Assembly: GCA_021372785.1 (NCBI GenBank)
Contig: JAJFTT010000071.1
Span: 1 to 64,000, forward strand
Direction of reading: 5' to 3'
DNA from: Negativicutes bacterium
Lineage (GTDB): Bacteria; Bacillota; JAAYKD01
Length of the DNA stretch: 64,000 nt
In this document: positions 43,951 to 53,375 of the stretch, piece after piece
How the letters are laid out: every line of letters begins with the position of its first letter
Numbering within the stretch: position 1 is the first letter of the stretch
Made by a program: the position numbers and the translations under genes
The notes under the pieces: generated by a model
What the model was told of the DNA's origin: nothing
Database searches by the model: none
The model's input: only the letters and a program-made list of their open reading frames with translations

Positions 43951-46566
43951 CTATTTCTGCAGTTGTTTGGCTACGATCGCCGCAACCTGCTGCAGGGCTT
44001 CCGGCAATTTCTCCGGATTTTTTCCGCCCGCCTGCGCCAGGTCCGGCCGGCCGCCGCCGCCGCCTCCGACCAATTTGGCAATTTCCCTGATCAGGTTGCC
44101 GGCATGGAATTTACCGTTCAGGTCTTTGGTCGCCGCCGCCAGCAAGCTGGCATTGCCATCGATCTCGCTGCCCAGCATGACGATTCCGCTGCCCATTTTA
44201 TCGCGCAGCACATCGGCCATTTGGCGCAGATCGTCTGTTTTTTCCGCTTTGACTTGGGCGACCAACAAAGTGACCCCCGCCACCTGTACTGCTTTTTTCA
44301 GCAGCACCGACACGGCCTCCGCATTGCGTTCCGCCTGCAGCGCTTCCAGCTTTTTCCCCAATTCTTTATTCTGCTGCAGCAACTGCTGCAGCCGGACAGG
44401 CAGATCCTCTTCTTTGCTTTTTAATATACCGCTGATTTCGCCCAGCAATTGTTCTTTTTTGGCAAAATATTCGCTGCTTTTCCAACCGGCAACGGCTTCG
44501 ATCCGCCGCAAACCGGAACCAATGCCGGCTTCCGAAAGAATTTTGAAGCTGCCGATTTGACCGGTGCGCTGCACATGCGTGCCGCCGCACAACTCCAAAG
44601 AAGAACCCATCCCGACCACACGCACGATTTTGCCGTACTTCTCGCCGAACAGCGCCATGGCGCCCCTGTTTTTGGCTGCATCGACCGGCATTTCTTCCGT
44701 CACAACCGCAACATCCTCTAAAACAGCGGCATTGACCAGATGTTCAATTTGTTGCAGCTGCGCCGGCTCCACCGCGGAAAAATGGCTGAAATCGAAGCGA
44801 ATCCGCTCGGAACTGACCTCGGATCCGGCCTGATGCAGATGTTCTCCCAGCACCTGCCGCAGCGCCTGCTGCAGCAGGTGGGTGGCGGAATGATGACGGG
44901 CAATCGCCAGGCGACGCTCGTGATCCACAACGGCAAGCACCTGATCCCCTACGCCAAGGCGCTGATTGACTTTTACCTTGAGCAGCGTGACGCCGCTTTC
45001 TTTCAGCGTATTCCGGACCGTGTGGCGCAGTTCTCCGCTCTCAAGATAACCGGTATCTCCCACCTGACCGCCGCTTTCTGCATAAAAAGGGGTTCGATCT
45101 AAAATCAGATCGACCTCTTCGCCGTCACCGGCCATTTCCATGGCGTTGCCTTCCTGATAAAGGCCAACGATGACAGCCTGATTCTGCTCTGTTTGATACC
45201 CGGTAAACCGACTGCTGACCCGGGAAAGATCCGCTTTGCCGGCTCCCATGGCATCGACATCCTGACGAGCCGCTCTCGCCCTGTTGCGCTGTTGGGTCAT
45301 TTCTTGCTGAAAACCTGCGATATCTGCGCTCATCCCCTGTTCTGCCAGCAATTCCTCGGTCAATTCCAACGGAAAACCGAAGGTATCATGCAGTTTGAAA
45401 GCAATGCTGCCATTGAGACAGGTTTCCTTTTTTTCTTTCATCTGTTCCACGTATTGTTGCAGCAAGGCAAGACCCGATTCCAGGGTCTCCCCGAAGCGTT
45501 TTTCTTCCAATTCCACAACTTTCAGAATAAATGCGCGCTTTTCTGCCAAATCCGGATAACCGACTTTCATACAGTCGATTACCTGACCGGCAACTTCCGC
45601 CATAAATGCATCCTTTAGGCCAACCAAACGGCCGTAGCGAACCGCGCGGCGCAGTAGGCGGCGCAAAACATAACCTCGTCCTTCGTTGCCGGGTAAAATC
45701 CCATCGCCGATCATAAAGGTAACGCCGCGCACATGATCCACAATGATTTTCAAAGCCAGGCTCGCCGCACTCTTGCCGTCATACCAAACGCCGCTGCGCC
45801 GGATAAGAAGATCCAGCACCGGCCGGTTGAGATCAATTTCAAATACAGAAGGCACGCTCTGCAGCACAGCCGCCAGACGATCGAGTCCTAAGCCGGTATC
45901 GATACATTTTCTCTCCAAAGGATGATAATTGCCGTCTTCGTCACGATCAAACTGGGTGAAAACCAGATTCCAGATCTCCAGATAGCGATCGCAGCTGCAG
46001 CCCATGCCGCAATCCGGTTTCCCGCAGCTGAATTCCGGACCCTGATCATAGAAAATTTCCGAATCGGGTCCACAGGGACCGATACCGACTTCCCAAAAAT
46101 TATCCTGATCGCCTAAGAATATATGATCTGCCGCGACGCCGATTTCCTGACGCCAGATAGCGTAAGCCTCCTGATCATCGCGATGCACGGTAATATAGAG
46201 CCGATTGGCATCCAACTCGATCGTTTGCGTTAAAAATTCCCAGGCCCACCGGATGGCTTCTTTCTTAAAATAATCACCGAAAGAAAAATTGCCCAGCATT
46301 TCAAAACAGGTTGCGTGTCTGCCTGTTTTGCCAACATTTTCGATATCCGGGGTGCGAATACACTTCTGCACCGAACAGACTCTGACTGCCGGCGGTTTGG
46401 CAATACCGGTGAAATAAGGTTTGAAGGGAGCCATACCCGCTCCGATCATGAGTAAGCTGGGGTCGTCGACCGGAACCAGGGATGCGCTTGGCAGCACCAA
46501 ATGCCCTCTTTCCGCAAAGAAATCGAGGAAAGTTTTTCTGATCTGATCACCTGTCAATTTTTTCAC
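43951..46566 (-). CDS. alaS: Alanyl-tRNA synthetase
   Basis: A class II synthetase with editing, 871 residues. The catalytic part begins KKLTGDQIRKTFLDFFAERGH; motif 2 is RVCSVQKCIRTPDIENVG, and GLGLDRLAAVLQ is motif 3. The editing domain has HHSATHLLQQAL and CGGTHVQRTGQIGSFKI (zinc site). The C-terminal DHHA1 domain ends with GGGGGGRPDLAQAGG. GGAGG precedes a GTG at 46566, which I take as the start; a TTG at 46575 overlaps that site. It is controlled by a T-box. Confidence 0.96.
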   Translation of the reverse strand: MKKLTGDQIRKTFLDFFAERGHLVLPSASLVPVDDPSLLMIGAGMAPFKPYFTGIAKPPAVRVCSVQKCIRTPDIENVGKTGRHATCFEMLGNFSFGDYFKKEAIRWAWEFLTQTIELDANRLYITVHRDDQEAYAIWRQEIGVAADHIFLGDQDNFWEVGIGPCGPDSEIFYDQGPEFSCGKPDCGMGCSCDRYLEIWNLVFTQFDRDEDGNYHPLERKCIDTGLGLDRLAAVLQSVPSVFEIDLNRPVLDLLIRRSGVWYDGKSAASLALKIIVDHVRGVTFMIGDGILPGNEGRGYVLRRLLRRAVRYGRLVGLKDAFMAEVAGQVIDCMKVGYPDLAEKRAFILKVVELEEKRFGETLESGLALLQQYVEQMKEKKETCLNGSIAFKLHDTFGFPLELTEELLAEQGMSADIAGFQQEMTQQRNRARAARQDVDAMGAGKADLSRVSSRFTGYQTEQNQAVIVGLYQEGNAMEMAGDGEEVDLILDRTPFYAESGGQVGDTGYLESGELRHTVRNTLKESGVTLLKVKVNQRLGVGDQVLAVVDHERRLAIARHHSATHLLQQALRQVLGEHLHQAGSEVSSERIRFDFSHFSAVEPAQLQQIEHLVNAAVLEDVAVVTEEMPVDAAKNRGAMALFGEKYGKIVRVVGMGSSLELCGGTHVQRTGQIGSFKILSEAGIGSGLRRIEAVAGWKSSEYFAKKEQLLGEISGILKSKEEDLPVRLQQLLQQNKELGKKLEALQAERNAEAVSVLLKKAVQVAGVTLLVAQVKAEKTDDLRQMADVLRDKMGSGIVMLGSEIDGNASLLAAATKDLNGKFHAGNLIREIAKLVGGGGGGRPDLAQAGGKNPEKLPEALQQVAAIVAKQLQK

Positions 46567-46589
46567 TTTCAACACCTCCGTAAAAATTA

Positions 46590-46800
46590 AAAGTCCCTGA
46601 GCTGATTACAGCTCAGGGACGACTTTCTTCGTGGTACCACCCTGGTTTATTACTATGCTGCGCATAGCAACCTCTCATCGCAGATAACGGCGCGTACCGT
46701 TTGTGTTGACACAAACACTCCGAAGCGGCCTGCAATAAAGTTGAATTCAGATCCCTCTCACCATCGGATCCTCGCTGGGGAACGCCACAGTATTGTCTCT
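46590..46800 (-). ncRNA. T-box riboswitch upstream of alaS
   Basis: The leader contains CCAGGGTGGTACCACG, the T-box sequence (about 46630-46645), and a terminator AGTCCCTGAGCTGTAATCAGCTCAGGGACTTTT (46588-46620). GATGGTGAGAG in stem I is also typical. I could not fix the specifier codon by eye; from the gene it should be an alanine codon. Confidence 0.88.
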
Positions 46801-46819
46801 TCCTCATAGTATAAGTTTA

Positions 46820-46849
46820 ATTATAATTGAAACAACAGTCAGCTGTCAA
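46820..46849 (-). promoter_or_regulatory. Promoter of the alaS T-box and gene
   Basis: Minus strand: -35 TTGACA (46844-46849), 18-base spacer, -10 TATAAT (46820-46825), just upstream of the T-box leader. Confidence 0.85.
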
Positions 46850-46909
46850 GGTTAATGTTCTGTCGTTATCTTGTATTTTCCAAATTTTTAAAGTCTTATT
46901 TTCTGCAAC

Positions 46910-47932
46910 TCACCATTTTTTCAGCGCTAAATCGGAATTCTCCGGTTTCGCCATGCGATTCATCAACTGTTCCACCTGCAGGCGCGCTGACGCGCCTTCA
47001 TAGAGAATTCCATAAACAGCTCTTGTGATCGGTAAATCCAGATCCAGCTGCTCTGCCAATTGGTAGACGGCTGTCGTGGTGCGCACACCTTCCACCACTG
47101 ACTTGGTGCCGGCCATGATATCATCTAAACTGCGTCCCAAACCCAGCTGTTCACCGCACCAGCGATTGCGGCTGTGCGGACTGGCGCAGGTGGCGACCAG
47201 ATCGCCCATGCCGGAAAGGCCGGCAAAGGTTTCCTGATCGGCGCCGAGCCGGCAGCCAAGACGGCTGATCTCAGCCAAACCCCTGGCAATCAGAGCCGCT
47301 TTGGCATTATCACCCAGCTTGAGCCCATCACAAATACCCGCCGCCAGAGCGATGATGTTCTTCAACGCACCGCCCAGTTCCACTCCGATCGGATCGGGAC
47401 TGATATAAATTCTAAAATAGGGACGCATCAGCAATTCCTGAAAGTAGAGCGCAGTCTCTTTGCTGACGGCACCGATCACACTGGAAGCGGGAGAAGCAGC
47501 GGCAATTTCTACTGCCAAATTCGGACCGGACAGGACTGCCAGTTGATTTTCTTTGGCTTTGCCCATCCCGATGATGATCTGTGACATACGCAAAGCGGTA
47601 TCCGGCTCCAGGCCTTTGGTTGCGCTGAGCCAGGGCAGCCGCTGCACGTCCGGCGGCATTTGCTGCAGAAGCGCGCGCAACCCTTTGGCAATCACCACAT
47701 TGACAACTGCTTTTGCCTCTGCGAGTACAGCGCAGAGATCAACGCCGGCGATAATCGTGTCCGGCAAGCTCACCCCCGGCAAAAAGGACTGATTCTGATG
47801 TTCTTCGTTAATCTGTTGGGCAACCTCTCTGTCGTAACTCCAGAGATCGACCCGATGACCGTTCTCTGCCAGCATTTTGGCGATCACCGTACCCCAGGCG
47901 CCGGCTCCTAAAACCGCTATCTTCTTATCCAT
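46910..47932 (-). CDS. gpsA: NAD(P)-dependent glycerol-3-phosphate dehydrogenase
   Basis: Makes sn-glycerol-3-phosphate for phospholipid synthesis. Rossmann start KKIAVLGAGAWGTVIAKMLAENGH, then SATKGLEPDTALRMSQII, VLSGPNLAVEIA, ELGGALKNIIALAAGICDGLKLGDNAKAALIARGL (catalytic lysine) and TFAGLSGMGDLVATC, SRNRWCGEQLG. The frame is open to 48088; the ATG at 47932 follows GAGG and gives 340 residues, the normal length. It starts right after der and leads the lipid-related part of the run together with plsC further up. Confidence 0.96.
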   Translation of the reverse strand: MDKKIAVLGAGAWGTVIAKMLAENGHRVDLWSYDREVAQQINEEHQNQSFLPGVSLPDTIIAGVDLCAVLAEAKAVVNVVIAKGLRALLQQMPPDVQRLPWLSATKGLEPDTALRMSQIIIGMGKAKENQLAVLSGPNLAVEIAAASPASSVIGAVSKETALYFQELLMRPYFRIYISPDPIGVELGGALKNIIALAAGICDGLKLGDNAKAALIARGLAEISRLGCRLGADQETFAGLSGMGDLVATCASPHSRNRWCGEQLGLGRSLDDIMAGTKSVVEGVRTTTAVYQLAEQLDLDLPITRAVYGILYEGASARLQVEQLMNRMAKPENSDLALKKW

Positions 47933-47933
47933 C

Positions 47934-49250
47934 TTACTGCCTCTCGCGCTGACGGAAGGACAGCCGAATCGGCGTTCCTTCAAAGCCATAGGTAGTGCGT
48001 ATCTTGTTTTCCAGATAGCGAACATAAGAAAAATGAGCCAATTCCGGGTCGTTGACAAAGAAAACAAACAGCGGCGGCTTGGTCGCAACCTGATTGACGT
48101 AGTAAATCTTCAAGCGGCGGCTGCCCATGCTCGGCGGCGGAGTCAGACGCATGGCTTCCTGCAGCAAATCGTTGAGACCGCTGGTCTGCAGGCGCAAAGA
48201 ATGCTGATCCGCCACATAATCCACCATATCCAGCAAACGGGACATTCTCTGCCCGGTGAGGGCGGAAACGAAGATCACCGGCGCATAGGTGCAGAAAATC
48301 AGTTCATTGCGGATTTTTCTGGTTTCCTGTTCGGCGGTGTTGGTGTCTTTCGCTACCAAATCCCATTTGTTCATGACGATGATCATCGCTCTGCCCTGTT
48401 CGTGCGCATAGCCGGCAATGCGTTTATCCTGTTCGGTGACTCCCGCCGTCGCATCGATCACCATCATCACAACATCGGAGCGTTCGACCGCTCTCAGCGC
48501 CCTTAAAACACTGTAATGTTCCACATTTTCATAAATTTTACTTTTCCGCCGCATACCAGCCGTGTCGATCAGGATATATTTCTTGCCGTCACGTTCGAAC
48601 GGCGTATCAATAGCATCGCGGGTTGTACCCGGGACATCACTGACAATGACACGCTGTTCGCCTAAAATCGCATTGATCAAAGAAGATTTGCCCACATTGG
48701 GGCGTCCGATAAAACTGATTCTGATGATATCATCGTCTTCTTCTTTCTCTTCCAGACGCGGCAGGGTAGCCACGATTTTATCCAGCAGATCGCCGATATT
48801 TAAGCCGCTGTCGGCGGATATTTCAATCGGATCACCCAAAGCCAATTCATAAAAATCATAAATAGCATTGACCATTTCCAGATTGTCGATTTTATTGACG
48901 ACCAGAAGCACGGGCTTTTTGGAGCGGCGCAGGTATTCGGCAATTTCCTTATCGTCCCCCTGCAGGCCTTGCTTGCCGTCCGTCATAAAGACGATCGTGT
49001 CTGCTTCGGCAATGGCTATTTCCGCCTGCTTTCTGATCTGGACGGAAATATCATTGCTGCCTTCTACCTCAATCCCACCGGTATCAATCAAGTTGAAATG
49101 ATAACCGGTCCACTCGGCCTCGCCATACAGGCGGTCTCTGGTAATCCCCGGAATATCTTCCACAATGGCGACACGCTGACCGACTAAGCGGTTAAACAGG
49201 GTGGATTTCCCCACATTCGGGCGGCCAACAATCGCTACAATCGCTCTCAT
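47934..49250 (-). CDS. der: Ribosome-assembly GTPase Der (EngA)
   Basis: A 438-residue protein with two GTPase domains in tandem and a KH-like C-terminal domain, needed for 50S maturation. G1 is GRPNVGKSTLFNRL in domain 1 and GRPNVGKSSLINAIL in domain 2; G3 is DTGGI and DTAGM; G4 is NKID and NKWD. AAGGAG precedes the ATG. Its stop and the gpsA start are adjacent, and the DUF512 gene ends two bases upstream. Confidence 0.97.
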   Translation of the reverse strand: MRAIVAIVGRPNVGKSTLFNRLVGQRVAIVEDIPGITRDRLYGEAEWTGYHFNLIDTGGIEVEGSNDISVQIRKQAEIAIAEADTIVFMTDGKQGLQGDDKEIAEYLRRSKKPVLLVVNKIDNLEMVNAIYDFYELALGDPIEISADSGLNIGDLLDKIVATLPRLEEKEEDDDIIRISFIGRPNVGKSSLINAILGEQRVIVSDVPGTTRDAIDTPFERDGKKYILIDTAGMRRKSKIYENVEHYSVLRALRAVERSDVVMMVIDATAGVTEQDKRIAGYAHEQGRAMIIVMNKWDLVAKDTNTAEQETRKIRNELIFCTYAPVIFVSALTGQRMSRLLDMVDYVADQHSLRLQTSGLNDLLQEAMRLTPPPSMGSRRLKIYYVNQVATKPPLFVFFVNDPELAHFSYVRYLENKIRTTYGFEGTPIRLSFRQRERQ

Positions 49251-49252
49251 TT

Positions 49253-50596
49253 TTAAAATCTCCTTTTTAGCGAAGCCGGTTTACTACGTCGACTGCGTTT
49301 TTTGAATAATGCATGATACAAGGCGCTGGCGGTTGGTTCAATGATCCGAATCTCGGCTTCGGCAAATTTTCTGACGATTTCCTGCGGCCTGATGTCATCC
49401 AAAAACAGATCGCCGGCATCGCGCAGCATGACGGAAGGAATCAGCACCAGCTCGCCCGCTTCGGCGCTCAGCTGGCTGAGAATGTCCCTGCCGGTAATCA
49501 AACCGGCCACCGTTACTGTTTCACCAAAAAAATGATTACTGATCGGTTGGACGGTGACTTGCAGTTCCGGTGTTTGATTCAGCAGATCGGCAACTTGCTG
49601 CAGCATGGCGGCCGCGCTGATTCCGGTCACCAGCCGTACCCGGCGCGGAGCAATCAAATCATGCTGGTTTGCCCAGAGCTGCTGCCAGTCTGCCAGGAAA
49701 GAACGAAGCATTCCCACGCCGTCTTCCAGGACCGGATAATCTTCATAGTATGCGGCGTCCGGTATTTGCCGCTCTGCTTGCAGGAAGATCTCATCCGCAG
49801 GCCAAAGTAAACGTGTCTGATAGCGCTCAAGACAGTCTGCCTGCAGTTCCTCCGCCAAAGCTAAGATGGCAAGGGCCTCTGCTTTGTTTTGCAGTCTTAA
49901 AGAAGGCAGTTGCTGACGGTGACCCGTCAACCCGACCGGTACCAAAGCAATACTGGCCACGCCCGGGTAAAGATCCAGCAAGGCTGTACAGGTGTCACGC
50001 AAAATCGCACCGTCATTCAGGCCGGGACAAATCACAATCTGGCAATGAAGCCGAATACCCTGATTGACCAAATAGAGGAATTTCTGCCGGAATTCGTGAT
50101 CCTGATTGCAGAGCAAAGCCTGCCGCTGCTGCAGATCCCAGGCATGTACGGAGATAAATAGCGGTGATAATTTTAAACTGCTGATCCGCTGCAGATCAGC
50201 CCAGGAAGTATTGCATAAGGTAATATAGCTGCCGCTGAGGAAAGACAAACGATAATCATCGTCTTTGTAATAGAGACTGCCGCGCATGCCGCGGGGCAGT
50301 TGATCCACAAAACAAAACTGACAATGATTCAGGCAAACCTTGGGTTTATCCAGGGTCAAAGTCGTAAATTCGATACCCAGGTCTTTATCAATCGGCTTCT
50401 CAAATGTGTGGGTAACACGAGCTCCCGTCAGATCCAGCCATTCCGTGACCAGAGAAGCGTCGGCAATTGCAATTTGATAATCCAGGATATCACCGATCTC
50501 CTTTTGATTGATCCGCAGCAGCTGCCAACCCGGCTGCAGCGGGCTGCCGGCCGCAGGCGATGGCGACAGAATCTTTTTTATCGTAGGGTGTGCCAT
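49253..50596 (-). CDS. DUF512 family radical-SAM-like FeS protein
   Basis: A 447-residue protein of the DUF512 family, conserved next to der in Clostridia and without a proven function. An N-terminal PDZ-like segment (AAGSPLQPGWQLLRINQKEIGDILDYQI) is followed by a radical-SAM-type cysteine motif, CLNHCQFCFVDQLPRGMRGSLYYKDDDYRLSFLSG. The C-terminal DUF512 part has LVTGISAAAMLQQVADLLNQ and GLITGRDILSQL. AAAGGAG precedes the ATG. Confidence 0.88.
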   Translation of the reverse strand: MAHPTIKKILSPSPAAGSPLQPGWQLLRINQKEIGDILDYQIAIADASLVTEWLDLTGARVTHTFEKPIDKDLGIEFTTLTLDKPKVCLNHCQFCFVDQLPRGMRGSLYYKDDDYRLSFLSGSYITLCNTSWADLQRISSLKLSPLFISVHAWDLQQRQALLCNQDHEFRQKFLYLVNQGIRLHCQIVICPGLNDGAILRDTCTALLDLYPGVASIALVPVGLTGHRQQLPSLRLQNKAEALAILALAEELQADCLERYQTRLLWPADEIFLQAERQIPDAAYYEDYPVLEDGVGMLRSFLADWQQLWANQHDLIAPRRVRLVTGISAAAMLQQVADLLNQTPELQVTVQPISNHFFGETVTVAGLITGRDILSQLSAEAGELVLIPSVMLRDAGDLFLDDIRPQEIVRKFAEAEIRIIEPTASALYHALFKKRSRRSKPASLKRRF

Positions 50597-50628
50597 GAGC
50601 TCGCTCCTTTTCCAGACTATTCAAATTA

Positions 50629-50655
50629 GGGGCTGCAGCAAATTGCTACAGCCCC
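50629..50655. repeat. Palindromic repeat, third copy of the CTGCAGCAA hairpin
   Basis: GGGGCTGCAGCAA meets ATTGCTACAGCCCC with almost no loop. It shares the core and the single C/T mismatch of the arms with the elements at 7462-7603 and 9634-9676. It lies downstream of ispH-S1 and may serve as its terminator, though the U-run is poor. Confidence 0.6.
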
Positions 50656-50704
50656 ATCTTACTCATTCTAACGCTGTGATCATTCAGGCCAAAGTAAGCG
50701 TTGA

Positions 50705-52795
50705 TTATCTCTCGGAGTTGCTGTTTCCTTCGTTTACTTCTTCCTTCATCTCTTCCACGGCCGCTTCATCCATGCCTTCTTCTGTCTGCAGTGCTTTCAA
50801 AGAAAGGCTCAGGCGTTTCCGATTCAAATCGATATCAAGAATCTTCGCTTCCACCTGCTGTCCGACGGCAACAACATCTTCCACTTTTTCAACCCTGTGG
50901 TTTTCCAATTCGGAAATGTGGATCAAGCCGTCGATCCCCGGGCGCACATTGACAAAAGCGCCCCAGGGAGTAATGCGTACGACAGTGCCCTGCACGACAT
51001 CACCGGCTGCGTATTCCTGGGCAAATGCTTCCCAGGGTTCCATTTTCATCTGTTTCAAGCCAAGTGAAATGCGGCCGGCTTCCGCATCCAGTTTCAAAAC
51101 TTTCAGCTCCAACTCGTCATTGATTTTGACCACATCGGAAGGATCTTTGACGCGATAGTAATCCAAATCGGAAATATGCAGCAAACCGTCAATGCCGCCC
51201 AGATCAACAAAAGCACCGAATTTCGTGATGCGGCGAACAATACCCTTGACCACATCGCCTTCATGAGTATTCTGCCAGAAGGCTTCTTTGGCGACGGCCG
51301 CTTCTTCTTCGAGCACGATTTTGCGGTTGACAATCGCCCTGCGCTTTTCAGGGTCAACTTCAACCAAACGAACTCTCACCGTTTCGCCGATCAGATGTTT
51401 TAAATCACTGGTAAAACGCCGTTCCGCCAAAGAAGCAGGCATGAAAGCGCGGATACCGATATCGACAATCAATCCGCCCTTGACTTGTTCCAGGACTTTA
51501 CCTTCCATCACTTCATTTTTATTCAGAGATTCGGTAAATTTAACCCAATACTGACGTTGGTCGGCTCTTTTTTTAGAGAAAGTAAGACGGCCTTCCTGAT
51601 CTTCATTGCGAACGACCATCACGGTGATTTCGTCGCCGACTTTCAGAACATCGGTCGGCAGAATGGAAGGATCGGCAGAAAACTCTTTGCGAGGAATGAT
51701 ACCCTCGGACTTTTGACCCACATCCACCAAAATTTCATCATTGCCCACTTGTACCACGGTCGCTTGAATGATATCACCGGGGGTATAGCGTGGCAAATGG
51801 AAAGAATCCATATCGAATTCTTCGGTTTCTGCTGCGGGTACTTCCGGGGTCACAACCGATTCAGCTGCTTTCTCTGCGGTATCGCTGACGGGTTCCGCTT
51901 CGGCGGCTGTCTTTTCCTCTACTTCAGGGACCTTCGTTTCTTCTCCCTCAATCACTTTGTTTTCGTTTTCCAACACTGTACATTCTACCTCCTTAATTAT
52001 CCAATCCGGAACGGATGCCCCGGCTGTGATTCCTACAACACGAGTTCCGGTAAACCAACACGAACACAAATCCGCCGCACCCGTAATCAAATGCGTTCTT
52101 GTATTGACTGCAAAACACAAATCATAAAGATGCCTGGAATTTGCGCTCTGTGAACTGCCGACCACCAGCATCAGATCGGCTTCCTGTGCCAATTTTACCG
52201 CAGCTTCCTGTCTGTTTTTTGTTGCGGAACATATAGTATTGATTACGACATCTATGTCAAAAATCCTTCTTATTTCTAAAACAAATTGTTTAAAAACATC
52301 CTCTGCCAAAGTTGACTGACTGACGACGGCAATTTTCCTGTTTTTAGCCACGCAATTCAGATCAGCCAGGGATTCGATGATGATGCCATTGCCCTGCGTC
52401 CATTCCAGGATTGCTTCCACTTCCGGATGACCTTTTTCACCTAAGATCAAAACCAAATCGCCTTGCTCGGCATATTTTTTGGCATAATTGAAAATAAGCT
52501 GCACGCTGGGGCAGGTTGCATCCAGGACGGTCATTTGTTTTTCCTGCAGACGCTGCCGCAAACCGGGACCAACTCCGTGCGCCCGCAGGATCACCGCCGC
52601 GTGGTCCGGCAAGGCATCCGGCTCATCCACCGTCTGCATGCCTTTCTCCGCCAACCCGGCAATCAGGCGCGGATTGTGCACCAACGCTCCCAGTGCATAC
52701 AACTGCCCGTTCTGCGCCAGGTGCTTTTCCGCCAGATCGACTGCCTGCCGGACCCCGCTGCAAAACCCCAGATATTCCGCTCTCCTAATCTCCAT
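50705..52795 (-). CDS. ispH: IspH fused to four S1 RNA-binding domains
   Basis: Residues 1-280 are 4-hydroxy-3-methylbut-2-enyl diphosphate reductase, the last step of the MEP isoprenoid pathway. The FeS cysteines are C12 (GFCSGV), C95 (DATCPS) and C189 (TICSAT); RAHGVG and GITAGASVPDWII are also present. A glutamate-rich linker (about 280-345) leads to four S1 domains, as in ribosomal protein S1, for example GDVVKGIVRRITKFGAFVDLGGIDGLLHISDL. The fusion is known from Clostridia and may supply both IspH and an S1-like function. It overlaps the end of plsC by 11 bases. Confidence 0.96.
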   Translation of the reverse strand: MEIRRAEYLGFCSGVRQAVDLAEKHLAQNGQLYALGALVHNPRLIAGLAEKGMQTVDEPDALPDHAAVILRAHGVGPGLRQRLQEKQMTVLDATCPSVQLIFNYAKKYAEQGDLVLILGEKGHPEVEAILEWTQGNGIIIESLADLNCVAKNRKIAVVSQSTLAEDVFKQFVLEIRRIFDIDVVINTICSATKNRQEAAVKLAQEADLMLVVGSSQSANSRHLYDLCFAVNTRTHLITGAADLCSCWFTGTRVVGITAGASVPDWIIKEVECTVLENENKVIEGEETKVPEVEEKTAAEAEPVSDTAEKAAESVVTPEVPAAETEEFDMDSFHLPRYTPGDIIQATVVQVGNDEILVDVGQKSEGIIPRKEFSADPSILPTDVLKVGDEITVMVVRNEDQEGRLTFSKKRADQRQYWVKFTESLNKNEVMEGKVLEQVKGGLIVDIGIRAFMPASLAERRFTSDLKHLIGETVRVRLVEVDPEKRRAIVNRKIVLEEEAAVAKEAFWQNTHEGDVVKGIVRRITKFGAFVDLGGIDGLLHISDLDYYRVKDPSDVVKINDELELKVLKLDAEAGRISLGLKQMKMEPWEAFAQEYAAGDVVQGTVVRITPWGAFVNVRPGIDGLIHISELENHRVEKVEDVVAVGQQVEAKILDIDLNRKRLSLSLKALQTEEGMDEAAVEEMKEEVNEGNSNSER

Positions 52796-53375
52796 AACTG
52801 CCCCTCTTCAGGACTGCAATTTCTTCCGCTAAGCGTCCGGTCAGGCGGCGCATGATTTCACGGTCCGGCGTCTCTGCTTTTTCCACAGCGATCGCTTCGC
52901 CATAGACAACTTGCATGGCTGTAAACCAGCGATATCGACCGATAATTGCGGCAGGAATCAATGGAGCGCCTGTTTTCATGGCAAAATAGACCGCTCCGTC
53001 ATAGAATTCCAATAGCTCAGCGGTCTTGGAACGGGTTCCTTCCGGGAAAACACCTAAGATTTCACCTTGATTCAGATATTTCAAGCTGATGCGCATGGCC
53101 TGCCGGTCATTCAGGCCGCGTTTGACCGGAATCATATTGGTTCGCTGCAAAATAAAACGCAGCAGCGGGTTTTGATATAATTCTTCCTTGGCCAAAAAAT
53201 GAACCGGTCGGTGAATACTGAGCGCAATCAGTATAGGGTCCAGAGCGAAAGTATGATTGGCGCAAATGACCGCGGCTCCGACGGCCGGAACCGCAACGGT
53301 ATTGCGATAACGCGGCCGCCAGATCAAGCGAATGATACTGTTGGCCAAGCCAAATAAAAAACGGTAGTAAGTCAT
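52785..53375 (-). CDS. plsC: 1-acylglycerol-3-phosphate acyltransferase (PlsC)
   Basis: Adds the second acyl chain to make phosphatidic acid. The 196-residue protein has a membrane-associating N terminus (MTYYRFLFGLANSIIRL), the catalytic NHTFALD (HxxxxD), KEELYQNPLLRFIL, FPEGTRSK (substrate binding) and PAAIIGRYRW. The frame runs to 53561, but the ATG at 53375 follows GGAGGTG and overlaps the cmk stop as ATGA, so the two genes are translationally coupled. Confidence 0.93.
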   Translation of the reverse strand: MTYYRFLFGLANSIIRLIWRPRYRNTVAVPAVGAAVICANHTFALDPILIALSIHRPVHFLAKEELYQNPLLRFILQRTNMIPVKRGLNDRQAMRISLKYLNQGEILGVFPEGTRSKTAELLEFYDGAVYFAMKTGAPLIPAAIIGRYRWFTAMQVVYGEAIAVEKAETPDREIMRRLTGRLAEEIAVLKRGSYGD

